A stretch of DNA of 35,661 bases from Angelakisella sp. (GTDB lineage: Bacteria; Bacillota; Clostridia; Oscillospirales; Ruminococcaceae). The position numbers and the translations under genes are program-made. The stretch is from positions 1 through 35,661 of the forward strand of contig JAHHTQ010000021.1 of assembly GCA_020024555.1 (NCBI GenBank). Reading direction: 5' to 3'. Of this stretch, positions 6,540-13,187 are shown piece by piece. The notes under the pieces are model-generated. The model worked only from the letters and a program-made list of their open reading frames with translations. It was not told where the DNA came from and ran no database searches. How positions within the stretch are numbered: the first letter of the stretch is position 1; each line of letters starts with the position of its first letter.

Positions 6540-6920
6540 TTGGAGGATATAGCAACCGCTGTCAGCAAAATTTTGGAAAATAAGGAGGCTATTTCTCAAA
6601 TACGTGACCTCTTGGGTGATAATCAAAATAACGGTAATAGTAATGAAAATAATGCAGGGCAAAGCGGTGATGAACAAAATTTTCCCGATATAGACTTTGG
6701 TAAAATATTTAATATTTTCAAATGCCTAAACGGTAGCAATAAAAACAGTGATCCCGGTGTAAATTTGATACATGCGCTAATACCTTTTTTATCCGAGGAG
6801 AGAAGAAGAAACGCAAATGAGGCAGAAAAAATATTGCGTATTATAAAAATGATACCAATGCTGAAAGAAATGGGGATATTAGATAATTTATTTGGCGGTG
6901 ATGACAGTGGAAAAACTTAG
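6540..6920 (+). CDS. Hypothetical protein, second gene of the small-protein operon
   Basis: A 126-residue protein from TTG 6540, eight bases after AGGGGTGA; the GTG at 6528 lies inside that ribosome site. An N-terminal helix (EDIATAVSKILENKEAISQI) is followed by an acidic Asn/Gly-rich linker and a C-terminal helical region with LIHALIPFLSEERRRNANEAEK, then hydrophobic IIKMIPMLKEMGIL. That 'AL.PFLSEERR' segment is familiar from uncharacterised small proteins of spore-forming Clostridia. No signal peptide or catalytic motif is seen. The last 20 bases overlap the next gene. Confidence 0.7.
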   Translation: MEDIATAVSKILENKEAISQIRDLLGDNQNNGNSNENNAGQSGDEQNFPDIDFGKIFNIFKCLNGSNKNSDPGVNLIHALIPFLSEERRRNANEAEKILRIIKMIPMLKEMGILDNLFGGDDSGKT

Positions 6921-7314
6921 TCCTTATGAAGAACAGGAATTTCAGCGTCTTGTTAAATCCGCAAAGGAAGAGACAATGGCATATTATGAAAAATACAATA
7001 ATATGCAAAAAAAGGTGAGATATGTTGAAGACAGTGATGTTTGTGTGAATAGTGATATAAATGATACTTATATAAATAGTATGAATTTTGAAGACAGCGG
7101 TAGAAAAACTTCCGAGAATAAAAAACAACAGTCCAAAATGAATATGAAAATGGAGTATAATTATCAAAATATGCCTAAATCCAATTTTTTAAATAATATT
7201 TTTTCAAGACTGGATACAGAGGCGCTTTTGATACTTGCCATTGCTTTTTTGCTATATAAAGAAAATGCAGACACTTTTACAATTCTTGTGCTTGTTTATA
7301 TAGCTTTGGGATAA
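6901..7314 (+). CDS. Hypothetical tail-anchored membrane protein, third gene of the operon
   Basis: A 137-residue protein starting at ATG 6901 inside the end of the preceding gene; no clear Shine-Dalgarno precedes it, so translational coupling is likely. The N-terminal half is a charged helix (SPYEEQEFQRLVKSAKEETMAYYEKY), the middle is polar and poorly conserved-looking, and the last 35 residues hold DTEALLILAIAFLLYKENAD and a second hydrophobic run ending the protein. This C-terminal membrane hairpin is a recurring feature of unknown Clostridia proteins. Its topology suggests it anchors the two soluble partners at a membrane; that is inference. Confidence 0.7.
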   Translation: MTVEKLSPYEEQEFQRLVKSAKEETMAYYEKYNNMQKKVRYVEDSDVCVNSDINDTYINSMNFEDSGRKTSENKKQQSKMNMKMEYNYQNMPKSNFLNNIFSRLDTEALLILAIAFLLYKENADTFTILVLVYIALG

Positions 7315-7388
7315 TTGTTTTATAAAAAATATATATAAAGACATAGAACAGTTACGTTTTTTTACAAAAAACAAAATTATGATTTTAC

Positions 7389-7425
7389 AGACAGATACCT
7401 ACATATTGTATGTAGGTATCTGTCT
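7389..7425. terminator. Perfect 17-bp hairpin, left member of a pair
   Basis: 7389-7405 and 7409-7425 are perfectly complementary with a TTG loop; the core is ACCTACATA, TTG, TATGTAGGT, and the outer stem is AGACAG/CTGTCT. It lies 74 bases after the small-protein operon and is probably its terminator, although the following T run is short. The core recurs at 7682-7714. Confidence 0.6.
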
Positions 7426-7437
7426 ATTTAAAAACAT

Positions 7438-7652
7438 TATTATCAGAAAAATATGCACAAAAGATGTAATTTCAAAGAAACTTTTTCTCTTGCAAAAAGT
7501 TTCCTCTTTTGGCATTTATGCCAAAATTCACCTTCAAAAATGCGCTTGCACGGCAAAAGCGTTCCGTTTTCTGCGGAAAACGTCTTAGGCTCTGCCTAAG
7601 AACCGCAATTTTTTGAAAAAAATTGAGTAAAACTTTTATATACTTCGTTATT
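7438..7652 (-). repeat. Dispersed multi-hairpin repeat, copy 3 (most complete)
   Basis: On the minus strand this 215-base unit starts AATAACGAAGT and contains, in order, inverted repeats AATTTTTTT/AAAAAATT, CTTAGGC/GCCTAAG, CGTTTTC/GAAAACG, CGCTT/AAGCG, TTTTGGCAT/ATGCCAAAA and GAAACTTTTT/AAAAAGTTTC. Copies 1 and 2 match it along their lengths. It encodes no protein. Size, lack of coding capacity and stacked palindromes resemble a MITE, BIME-like mosaic element or structured RNA. It is bracketed by the two ACCTACATA hairpins. Confidence 0.85.
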
Positions 7653-7681
7653 ATGATGAATGGCTATACCTTTTTTGACAC

Positions 7682-7714
7682 GCAAATACCTACATATTGT
7701 ATGTAGGTATTTGC
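7682..7714. promoter_or_regulatory. Perfect 15-bp hairpin upstream of mscS, right member of a pair
   Basis: 7682-7696 and 7700-7714 pair perfectly around TTG, with the same core as 7389-7425 but outer bases GCAA/TTGC. TTGCTT (7711-7716), 16 bases and TATAAT (7733-7738) form a promoter-like pair, so the right arm overlaps a possible mscS -35 box. It could therefore be an operator as well as, or rather than, a terminator. Confidence 0.5.
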
Positions 7715-7773
7715 TTTTATTTAAAAATATATTATAATTATACTGCTAAAAATTTTATGGGAAGTGAAAATAT

Positions 7774-8787
7774 ATGAATAATAACAGAGAAGAAAAAAAG
7801 AAAGAAAGATTAAGGGACAGGATAACAAAAGCGTTTAATATAAAGAAGTCTGTTGTTTTTCCGAAAAGAATAATAATATATATCATTATATTACTTATAA
7901 TATTTTTAATGGCAAACCCTGCGTTTATACCATTTTTACCGGCAAGCGCAAAAGAGGTTCTTTCAAATGTAATGAATAATTTTTTTGGTGAGAATTTTGC
8001 AAAGACAGAGTTTAAGCAGTTTAATTTCGGAATAATATTGCAGTTTTTTGTAATGATATTAACTATGCTCTCAATAAAAGGCGTAGTTACGTTTGGTATT
8101 GACAAAATAGAAGCAAAAAATAACCGACAACACACGCTTTTGACAATAGCAAAGAGTTTAATTCACTATATACTTGGATTAATTGCTATATTATGGGCAT
8201 TGGGCATTGTCGGAGTTAATATAAGTACTTTGTTTGCCGGAGTCAGCGTGATTGCTTTAATAGTTGGTTTTGGAGCTGAATCATTGATAGCCGATGTAGT
8301 TACGGGTGTGTTTATGCTATTTGAAAATCAATATAATGTTGGTGATATAATAGAGTTTGAGGGATTTCGCGGAGAGGTTAGCGAAATAGGAATACGTACA
8401 ACAAGCCTAAAAGATGCGGGTAACAATGTTAAGATAATCAATAACTCATCACTTAAAAATATAGTTAATTTATCATCTACCGTTTCGGTCGCTGTCGCCG
8501 ACATAGGCATTTCGTATGCGGAAAATTTGGCAAATGTGGAAAAATATATACCAGATATTATGAATAAGGCTATTGAAGAAAATCCAAATCTATTTAAAGA
8601 GACGCCAAGATATTTAGGTGTGCAAAATCTTGCCGACAGTGCGGTTATACTGCGTTTTGTTGCGGAAGTAGAGGAAGAAAATATATTTGCCGCAAGACGC
8701 GCCTTAAACAGAATATTAAAACTTGAATTTGACAGGCTCAATATATCAATACCATTTCCACAAGTTGATGTTCATATAAAAAATTAA
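7774..8787 (+). CDS. mscS: Small-conductance mechanosensitive channel, MscS family
   Basis: A 337-residue membrane protein. Hydrophobic segments lie at about residues 32-55, 83-105 and 130-150, and the pore helix TM3 (ALIVGFGAESLIADVVTGVFMLFENQYNVGD) is at about 160-190 with the small-residue packing and the conserved FEN/GD turn of the family. The beta domain with GFRGEVSEIGIRTT and the alpha/beta C-terminal domain follow. The channel opens under membrane tension and releases solutes after osmotic downshock. The ATG follows GGGAAGTGA. It is the first gene of a probable operon, with 10- and 18-base gaps to the next two genes. Confidence 0.95.
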   Translation: MNNNREEKKKERLRDRITKAFNIKKSVVFPKRIIIYIIILLIIFLMANPAFIPFLPASAKEVLSNVMNNFFGENFAKTEFKQFNFGIILQFFVMILTMLSIKGVVTFGIDKIEAKNNRQHTLLTIAKSLIHYILGLIAILWALGIVGVNISTLFAGVSVIALIVGFGAESLIADVVTGVFMLFENQYNVGDIIEFEGFRGEVSEIGIRTTSLKDAGNNVKIINNSSLKNIVNLSSTVSVAVADIGISYAENLANVEKYIPDIMNKAIEENPNLFKETPRYLGVQNLADSAVILRFVAEVEEENIFAARRALNRILKLEFDRLNISIPFPQVDVHIKN

Positions 8788-8797
8788 AAAGAGGTGA

Positions 8798-9316
8798 ATG
8801 TTTACGCAGGAGTTTAGGGATTGTTTGGAAAACAGAGAATTTGACAGTAATTATTATGCAAAAGAACGGGCATATAAAACAATAGATGAATTTGACAATA
8901 AGACCGTAAAGAAAAAGGCAGAGACAAAAAAGTCAACGATAAAAAGTACGATGAAAAAAATAGCGGTATTGGCATCTTCTCTTGCGGTTATGGGCGCGTC
9001 AACAGTGGCAATAAATGATATTAACGTATTTAAAGAGCCGGCGATAGAGTATGCGGTAAAAGATTATTTAAATCTTAAACAAAATGATAAATTGACAGAC
9101 GATAATCTAAAAGAAATAAAAGAGTTTACGATTTTAGGTGAAAGTATATATATAATAAACGGTAAACAGGGCAGTATAAATATAGAGAATAGCAAAAGTA
9201 ATTTAACATTTACTTTTGACGGAAAGACATATTCCTATGGAGATATTGCAAGTACAGAGGATTTTGGTAAATTCCCGAATTTAAAAAAATACGAAGTAAA
9301 GTATAATATAAGTTAA
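8798..9316 (+). CDS. Membrane-anchored protein with a vestigial leucine-rich repeat
   Basis: About 172 residues. A charged cytoplasmic head of roughly 50 residues rich in Lys is followed by one membrane segment (residues 54-72, IAVLASSLAVMGASTVAI). The exterior part reads like the N-terminal cap of internalin-type repeat proteins (AIEYAVKDYLNL, then DDNLKEIKEFTILG) and ends with a single repeat-like unit (DFGKFPNLKKYEVKYN). A missing repeat array suggests decay or a minimal module. The ATG at 8798 sits only one base after GAGGTG, which is poor spacing; the true start may be further downstream. Function is unknown. Confidence 0.65.
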   Translation: MFTQEFRDCLENREFDSNYYAKERAYKTIDEFDNKTVKKKAETKKSTIKSTMKKIAVLASSLAVMGASTVAINDINVFKEPAIEYAVKDYLNLKQNDKLTDDNLKEIKEFTILGESIYIINGKQGSINIENSKSNLTFTFDGKTYSYGDIASTEDFGKFPNLKKYEVKYNIS

Positions 9317-9334
9317 GAGAAAAGGAGAAACAAA

Positions 9335-11095
9335 GTGGCGTTTGATGGTGTATTTTTATATAAAATTAAACAGGAAATAGATAAGCTTGTTGATGGCAGA
9401 GTTGATAAAATAAGTCAACCCACACATGACAGCATAATAATTGCTATGCGTAGCGGAGGAAAAAACCACAAGATAGTAGTATCGGCAGAGCCTGCCTGCG
9501 CCAAAATGCATATTACAAAAGCGCAAACAGAAAATCCGAAAGTTGCTCCTATGTTTTGTATGCTACTCCGCAAACATTTAATGGGGGCAAAATTGGTTGG
9601 AACAAAGCAATATGGCGCAGACAGAATACTTGAACTTATTTTTGAAACAAAAAATGAGTTCGGTGACAGAATAAACGAGAGTCTTGTATGCGAAATAATG
9701 GGCAGACGCAGTAATATAATTTTGATTAATGAGAATAACAAAATTATTGATGCCATAAAGAGAGTAGACTTTGTAACAAGTGAAAAAAGACAGATTTTAT
9801 CGGGACTGACATATTGTTTACCGGAAAGACAGGATAAGCTGAACCCCTTGACAGAAAGCGCAGAAGCAATTTGCGAAAGAATACGCAGTGGTAACAGTGT
9901 GCCGTTATCAAAAGCGGTTTTGTCAGTTTGTGAGGGTTTTTCACCGTTTTTGGCAAGGGAAATATCTTTTTTTGCAACAGGCGTAACGGATAATTGTATA
10001 GATGATATGACTGCGGAACAATGGGACAGAGCTAAGTTTTATATAAACGTCGTGCAAAGCGCATTGGGACAAGGAGAAGGCACGCCTGTAATAATTAAAG
10101 ACAATAAAGGAAAATTAGTGGAATTTGCTTTTATTGAGCCTTTGCAGTATCCAAAAGACTATATAACAGAAAAATATTCAAGTTGCAGTGAATTACTGGA
10201 TAACTATTATCAGGACAGCAGTCAAAACGAAAGTTTAAGACAAAAGTCACACGAACTTCGCAAGCAAGTTACAATAATACGTGACAGATTGGAAAGAAAA
10301 ATAATACTGCAAAAGCAAGAGATAGAGAATACAAAGAACAGAGAGGAAAAGCGAAAGTTCGGGGATATAATATCCGCAAATATTTATACAATGAAAAAAG
10401 GTGACAGTGAAGTAAAAGCGGTTGACTTTTTCAGTGAAAACGGAGATATAATAACAATACCTCTTGATACAAAGCTAACTCCGTCACAAAATGCACAGAA
10501 ATATTATAGTGAGTATAAAAAAGCCGTTACAGCAGAAGAAAAACTTAAAACACTTATAAAAAACGGTGAAATGGAGTTTAATTATATAGACGGTATATTA
10601 AATTTACTTTCAAGAGTTGAGACTGTAAGTGAAATAGAGGCAATCCGTGACGAACTGTGTAATCAAGGTTATATAAAGGCAAGGTCAAAGGTTGGAATGA
10701 AACCTGAAAAGCTATATCCAAAACAATATTTGACAAGTGACGGATATACAGTATACAGCGGGCGGAACAATGCCCAAAATGATAAACTTACGCTAAAAGA
10801 CGCTATGAACTATGATTTGTGGTTACATACGCAAAAAATTCATGGTTCGCATACTATAATATTATCAAAAGGCGTAGGAGATGTATTCCCAAACAGAACC
10901 ATTGAGCAGGCATGTATAATAGCCGCCTGCAACAGTAGCGCCGCAGACAGCGGAAAAATACCCGTTGACTATACATTAATAAAAAATGTGAAAAAACCTA
11001 ACGGAGCAAAGCCCGGTATGGTTATATATACAGATTATCAGACTGCTTACGTAACACCTGACCATGAACTTGAAAAAAAATTGAGAGTTAAATAA
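9335..11095 (+). CDS. rqcH: RqcH, Rqc2/NEMF-like ribosome quality control factor
   Basis: A 586-residue protein with a GTG start seven bases after AAGGAG. The N-terminal NFACT-N domain begins FDGVFLYKIKQEI, a helix-hairpin-helix region and a charged coiled coil (about 300-345) follow, and the C-terminal NFACT-R domain has DGYTVYSGRNNAQND and DLWLHTQKIHGSH. The family binds the 50S subunit carrying stalled peptidyl-tRNA and recruits tRNA-Ala to add C-terminal alanine tails that mark the peptide for degradation. Older annotations call it a fibronectin-binding protein (FbpA). It is the last gene of the mscS operon. Confidence 0.95.
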   Translation: MAFDGVFLYKIKQEIDKLVDGRVDKISQPTHDSIIIAMRSGGKNHKIVVSAEPACAKMHITKAQTENPKVAPMFCMLLRKHLMGAKLVGTKQYGADRILELIFETKNEFGDRINESLVCEIMGRRSNIILINENNKIIDAIKRVDFVTSEKRQILSGLTYCLPERQDKLNPLTESAEAICERIRSGNSVPLSKAVLSVCEGFSPFLAREISFFATGVTDNCIDDMTAEQWDRAKFYINVVQSALGQGEGTPVIIKDNKGKLVEFAFIEPLQYPKDYITEKYSSCSELLDNYYQDSSQNESLRQKSHELRKQVTIIRDRLERKIILQKQEIENTKNREEKRKFGDIISANIYTMKKGDSEVKAVDFFSENGDIITIPLDTKLTPSQNAQKYYSEYKKAVTAEEKLKTLIKNGEMEFNYIDGILNLLSRVETVSEIEAIRDELCNQGYIKARSKVGMKPEKLYPKQYLTSDGYTVYSGRNNAQNDKLTLKDAMNYDLWLHTQKIHGSHTIILSKGVGDVFPNRTIEQACIIAACNSSAADSGKIPVDYTLIKNVKKPNGAKPGMVIYTDYQTAYVTPDHELEKKLRVK

Positions 11096-11159
11096 GAATT
11101 TATGTATGGACAGTATGCTTATAAAGACTATGTAGCTTTAAATTACGTTGGAACAAAGC

Positions 11160-11223
11160 TTTTGATTTATTTTGATAGACTTATAAAAATAAATCAAAAA
11201 TATGATGTTACACCTTTGGTGTA
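11160..11223 (+). terminator. Hairpins after rqcH
   Basis: A 14-bp A/T-only stem (11160-11173 with 11186-11199) is followed by a small hairpin TACACC/GGTGTA around TTT (11209-11223). The first may act as a weak terminator for the mscS-rqcH operon; neither has a good T run. The rest of the gap to 11344 holds only the promoter of the HTH gene. Confidence 0.35.
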
Positions 11224-11276
11224 GTTCTCTCAATATCCTGTAAACTGTTGCTCTACACGTATAAACTATTGGTTGG

Positions 11277-11305
11277 TTGAGTAAACTTTGCCATTGTGGT
11301 ATGCT
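11277..11305 (+). promoter_or_regulatory. Promoter of the HTH regulator gene
   Basis: TTGAGT (11277-11282), a 17-base spacer and TATGCT (11300-11305), about 35 bases before the ATG. Each box has mismatches. Confidence 0.5.
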
Positions 11306-11344
11306 GATTGCACAGAATAAATATAGGAGTAGGAGGAATACAAA

Positions 11345-11737
11345 ATGAAAAAAACACTGGGTGTGATGATTGCAGAGTATAGAAAAGAAAATGGAATGAC
11401 GCAAGCGCAGTTGGCAGAACAAATGGGTGTAACAGATAAAGCTGTATCAAAGTGGGAACGTGATCTGTCCTATCCGGATATTAGCTCAGTTCCAAAGTTG
11501 GCAGAAATTCTTGGAGTAACCGTGGATAAGCTGATGCAGGGAGAAAAATCATCGTCACCTATCGATAAAAAAGTGAAAGAAATCACAGTATTGAGTTTAA
11601 AGGCGGTTTCTCTCGCAATGGGCGTGGCAGTGACCGTACTTATGATTTTGAATAAGTTAGATGTCAAATCAGGGATGATTATGTTGGGTATCGGCATTGC
11701 GTCCATATCTGTGTGTTTGTTGCAAGATCAAAAATAA
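11345..11737 (+). CDS. XRE-family HTH regulator with membrane tail
   Basis: A 130-residue protein. Residues 1-65 form a Cro/CI-type helix-turn-helix (MIAEYRKENGMTQAQLAEQ, then TDKAVSKWERDLSYPD, then ILGVTVDKLMQGE), a very common Firmicutes DNA-binding module. The C-terminal part has two membrane segments at about 82-100 and 108-125, so the regulator is membrane-tethered. Its codon use is visibly richer in G and C than its neighbours, as in recently acquired regulators. It probably controls itself and the following small membrane gene. The ATG follows AGGAGGA. Confidence 0.9.
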   Translation: MKKTLGVMIAEYRKENGMTQAQLAEQMGVTDKAVSKWERDLSYPDISSVPKLAEILGVTVDKLMQGEKSSSPIDKKVKEITVLSLKAVSLAMGVAVTVLMILNKLDVKSGMIMLGIGIASISVCLLQDQK

Positions 11738-11831
11738 GTATAATTTATGTTCATCTTGGATTGTGTCCGCTCTAATTTTACGTACAGATAAATATTTAGA
11801 AGCCGAATTAATTTTGAAAGGAAAATATCTG

Positions 11832-11969
11832 ATGAAAGTATTGATGGAGATATTACGATGGACTTCTGTTATTTTAGTATCAGTTGGCGGATTGGTAACA
11901 ATCATTGCTTTAAATGTTTTCAGAAGAAAAAGGGATATTTATAGACGTACAGCAACATTTTATTTTTGA
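11832..11969 (+). CDS. Small membrane peptide, 45 residues
   Basis: A short open reading frame from ATG 11832, behind GAAAGGAAA. It encodes a single membrane helix (about residues 8-30, WTSVILVSVGGLVTIIALNVF) followed by a basic stretch RRKRDIYRR, so the C-terminus should stay in the cytoplasm. The frame can be extended 45 codons upstream without a ribosome site and with unlikely residues, so the short form is preferred. It lies 94 bases after the HTH gene on the same strand and may be its target or partner. No family is recognised. Confidence 0.5.
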   Translation: MKVLMEILRWTSVILVSVGGLVTIIALNVFRRKRDIYRRTATFYF

Positions 11970-11986
11970 TATATTTATTTAAACTG

Positions 11987-12022
11987 TCAACGGAGTGTAT
12001 CTTGTTTAATACACTCCGTTGA
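11987..12022. terminator. Convergent 14-bp hairpin
   Basis: A perfect 14-bp stem (11987-12000 with 12009-12022, CAACGGAGTGTAT and its complement) lies between the convergent small-peptide and membrane-protein genes, followed by ATGTTTTATAA on the plus strand. It probably terminates both directions, though T runs are weak. Confidence 0.6.
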
Positions 12023-12043
12023 TGTTTTATAAATATTTAAATT

Positions 12044-12907
12044 TTACATTTGCGGCGCGGCAAGTGGTGGGAAAGTATATCCTATATAGTTGCCTTTAAT
12101 AGCATAATATAAAACTATGCCGATAAGAATAATGTTTATTATCATAAGTACAATTTGCACAGGCGTACTTTGTACTTTTTCAATAAATTTTGCAAAGCGG
12201 TCATTGTGATATTCTTTTTCAAACCAGTCTTTTGTGCCAATTTGCAACCAACCGCCTATGGCAAGCGTATTTGAACGAAGTAGCATCCACATACCGAACC
12301 CTCCGGCAGCGCCCATCCACAATGTAGATATACAGCCGATTATAGGAGCAAGCAAAAATCCTATATGCATTAAAGCAACAGCAGGACTAAATTCGTCTGT
12401 TACAAATATCCAGTTCCATATTGTATATGCAATTATGTAGCAGATAGTGGCAGTTAAATTAAAACCTTCTACCAAATAAAAATTGCCGACAGGCGCACTG
12501 TATGACCACATACCTTTTAGTCCTATTACACCGATGGCGAGAACAAATCCCGATATGGCATTATAATATTTTTTATGTTTAAGCAAATCTGTGAAAGTTG
12601 CTTCTAAAATATTTACAATAAGCATTAAAATAAGAAAGTCAACCAAAAGTTGCGGGTTGAAAAATCTCAGCGCGGCAAATATCATAATAAATTTTGGAAT
12701 GAGCAGTGTCGTAAGTTTCAGTCTTTCAAACATTACAGGTTTTGCAAACAGCAATACGTAGGTTGACGGTATCATAACGAACAGCACATTTGCGGACAGT
12801 GGAAACAGCGACGCCGCCATACCCATACCTAAAATGGCAGATGTAAACATTATCCATTTAAATACCAGTTCACGTGTCTTGGTAGATTTTTTTTCGATTG
12901 TCGTCAT
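12044..12907 (-). CDS. Polytopic membrane protein of unknown function
   Basis: A 287-residue, very hydrophobic protein with about eight membrane segments, starting from ATG behind AGGAGG. It contains a charged loop TDLLKHKKYYNAIS after about residue 105, a Gly/Trp-rich segment (LWMGAAGGFGMWMLLR) and a loop KDWFEKEYHNDRFAKFIEKV before the last two helices. No transporter signature, ATP-binding motif or catalytic cluster stands out, and I do not recognise the family. It is divergent from the Fe-S oxidoreductase gene; a perfect dyad lies in the shared 280-base promoter region. Confidence 0.75.
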   Translation of the reverse strand: MTTIEKKSTKTRELVFKWIMFTSAILGMGMAASLFPLSANVLFVMIPSTYVLLFAKPVMFERLKLTTLLIPKFIMIFAALRFFNPQLLVDFLILMLIVNILEATFTDLLKHKKYYNAISGFVLAIGVIGLKGMWSYSAPVGNFYLVEGFNLTATICYIIAYTIWNWIFVTDEFSPAVALMHIGFLLAPIIGCISTLWMGAAGGFGMWMLLRSNTLAIGGWLQIGTKDWFEKEYHNDRFAKFIEKVQSTPVQIVLMIINIILIGIVLYYAIKGNYIGYTFPPLAAPQM

Positions 12908-12963
12908 TAAAAAGCCTCCTAAAAAAACAAAAATTCACGATTGTCAGTTACGACTTAATTGTA

Positions 12964-12991
12964 ATATTATTAACCAATATGTTAATAATAT
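12964..12991. promoter_or_regulatory. Perfect 11-bp dyad in a divergent promoter region
   Basis: ATATTATTAAC (12964-12974) and GTTAATAATAT (12981-12991) are exact complements separated by six bases, lying 57 bases upstream of the membrane protein gene and about 200 upstream of the oxidoreductase. No T run follows, so an operator is more likely than a terminator. Half-sites recall Rex (TTGTTAA) but the spacing differs. Confidence 0.4.
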
Positions 12992-13187
12992 CATACAAGA
13001 AAAAACAATTCAATATAATATTAAAATAATATGAATTATTTGTGTATATTGATAACAGTATAACAATATTTTGTATATAATCACTATTTTTTATTAATTG
13101 TTTCAAAAATATTGTGTTTTTTCATAATCTATGTTAAATTATTATACATATAGATATGTATGTTTATTAAAAAGGAGTATTGGAAAA

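Noticed and set aside
7375..7600. 69-codon open frame through repeat copy 3
   Set aside because: It crosses a terminator-like hairpin and the repeat; the peptide simply reflects repeat sequence and has no ribosome site.
1..7652. CRISPR array from the recurring repeat
   Set aside because: The three copies are kilobases apart, on both strands, about 215 bases long, with no short regular spacers and no cas genes.
12964..12991. Rex-binding site
   Set aside because: Half-sites TTATTAA/TTAATAA are separated by eight bases rather than the four in TTGTTAA-type Rex boxes, so the specific assignment is not supported.
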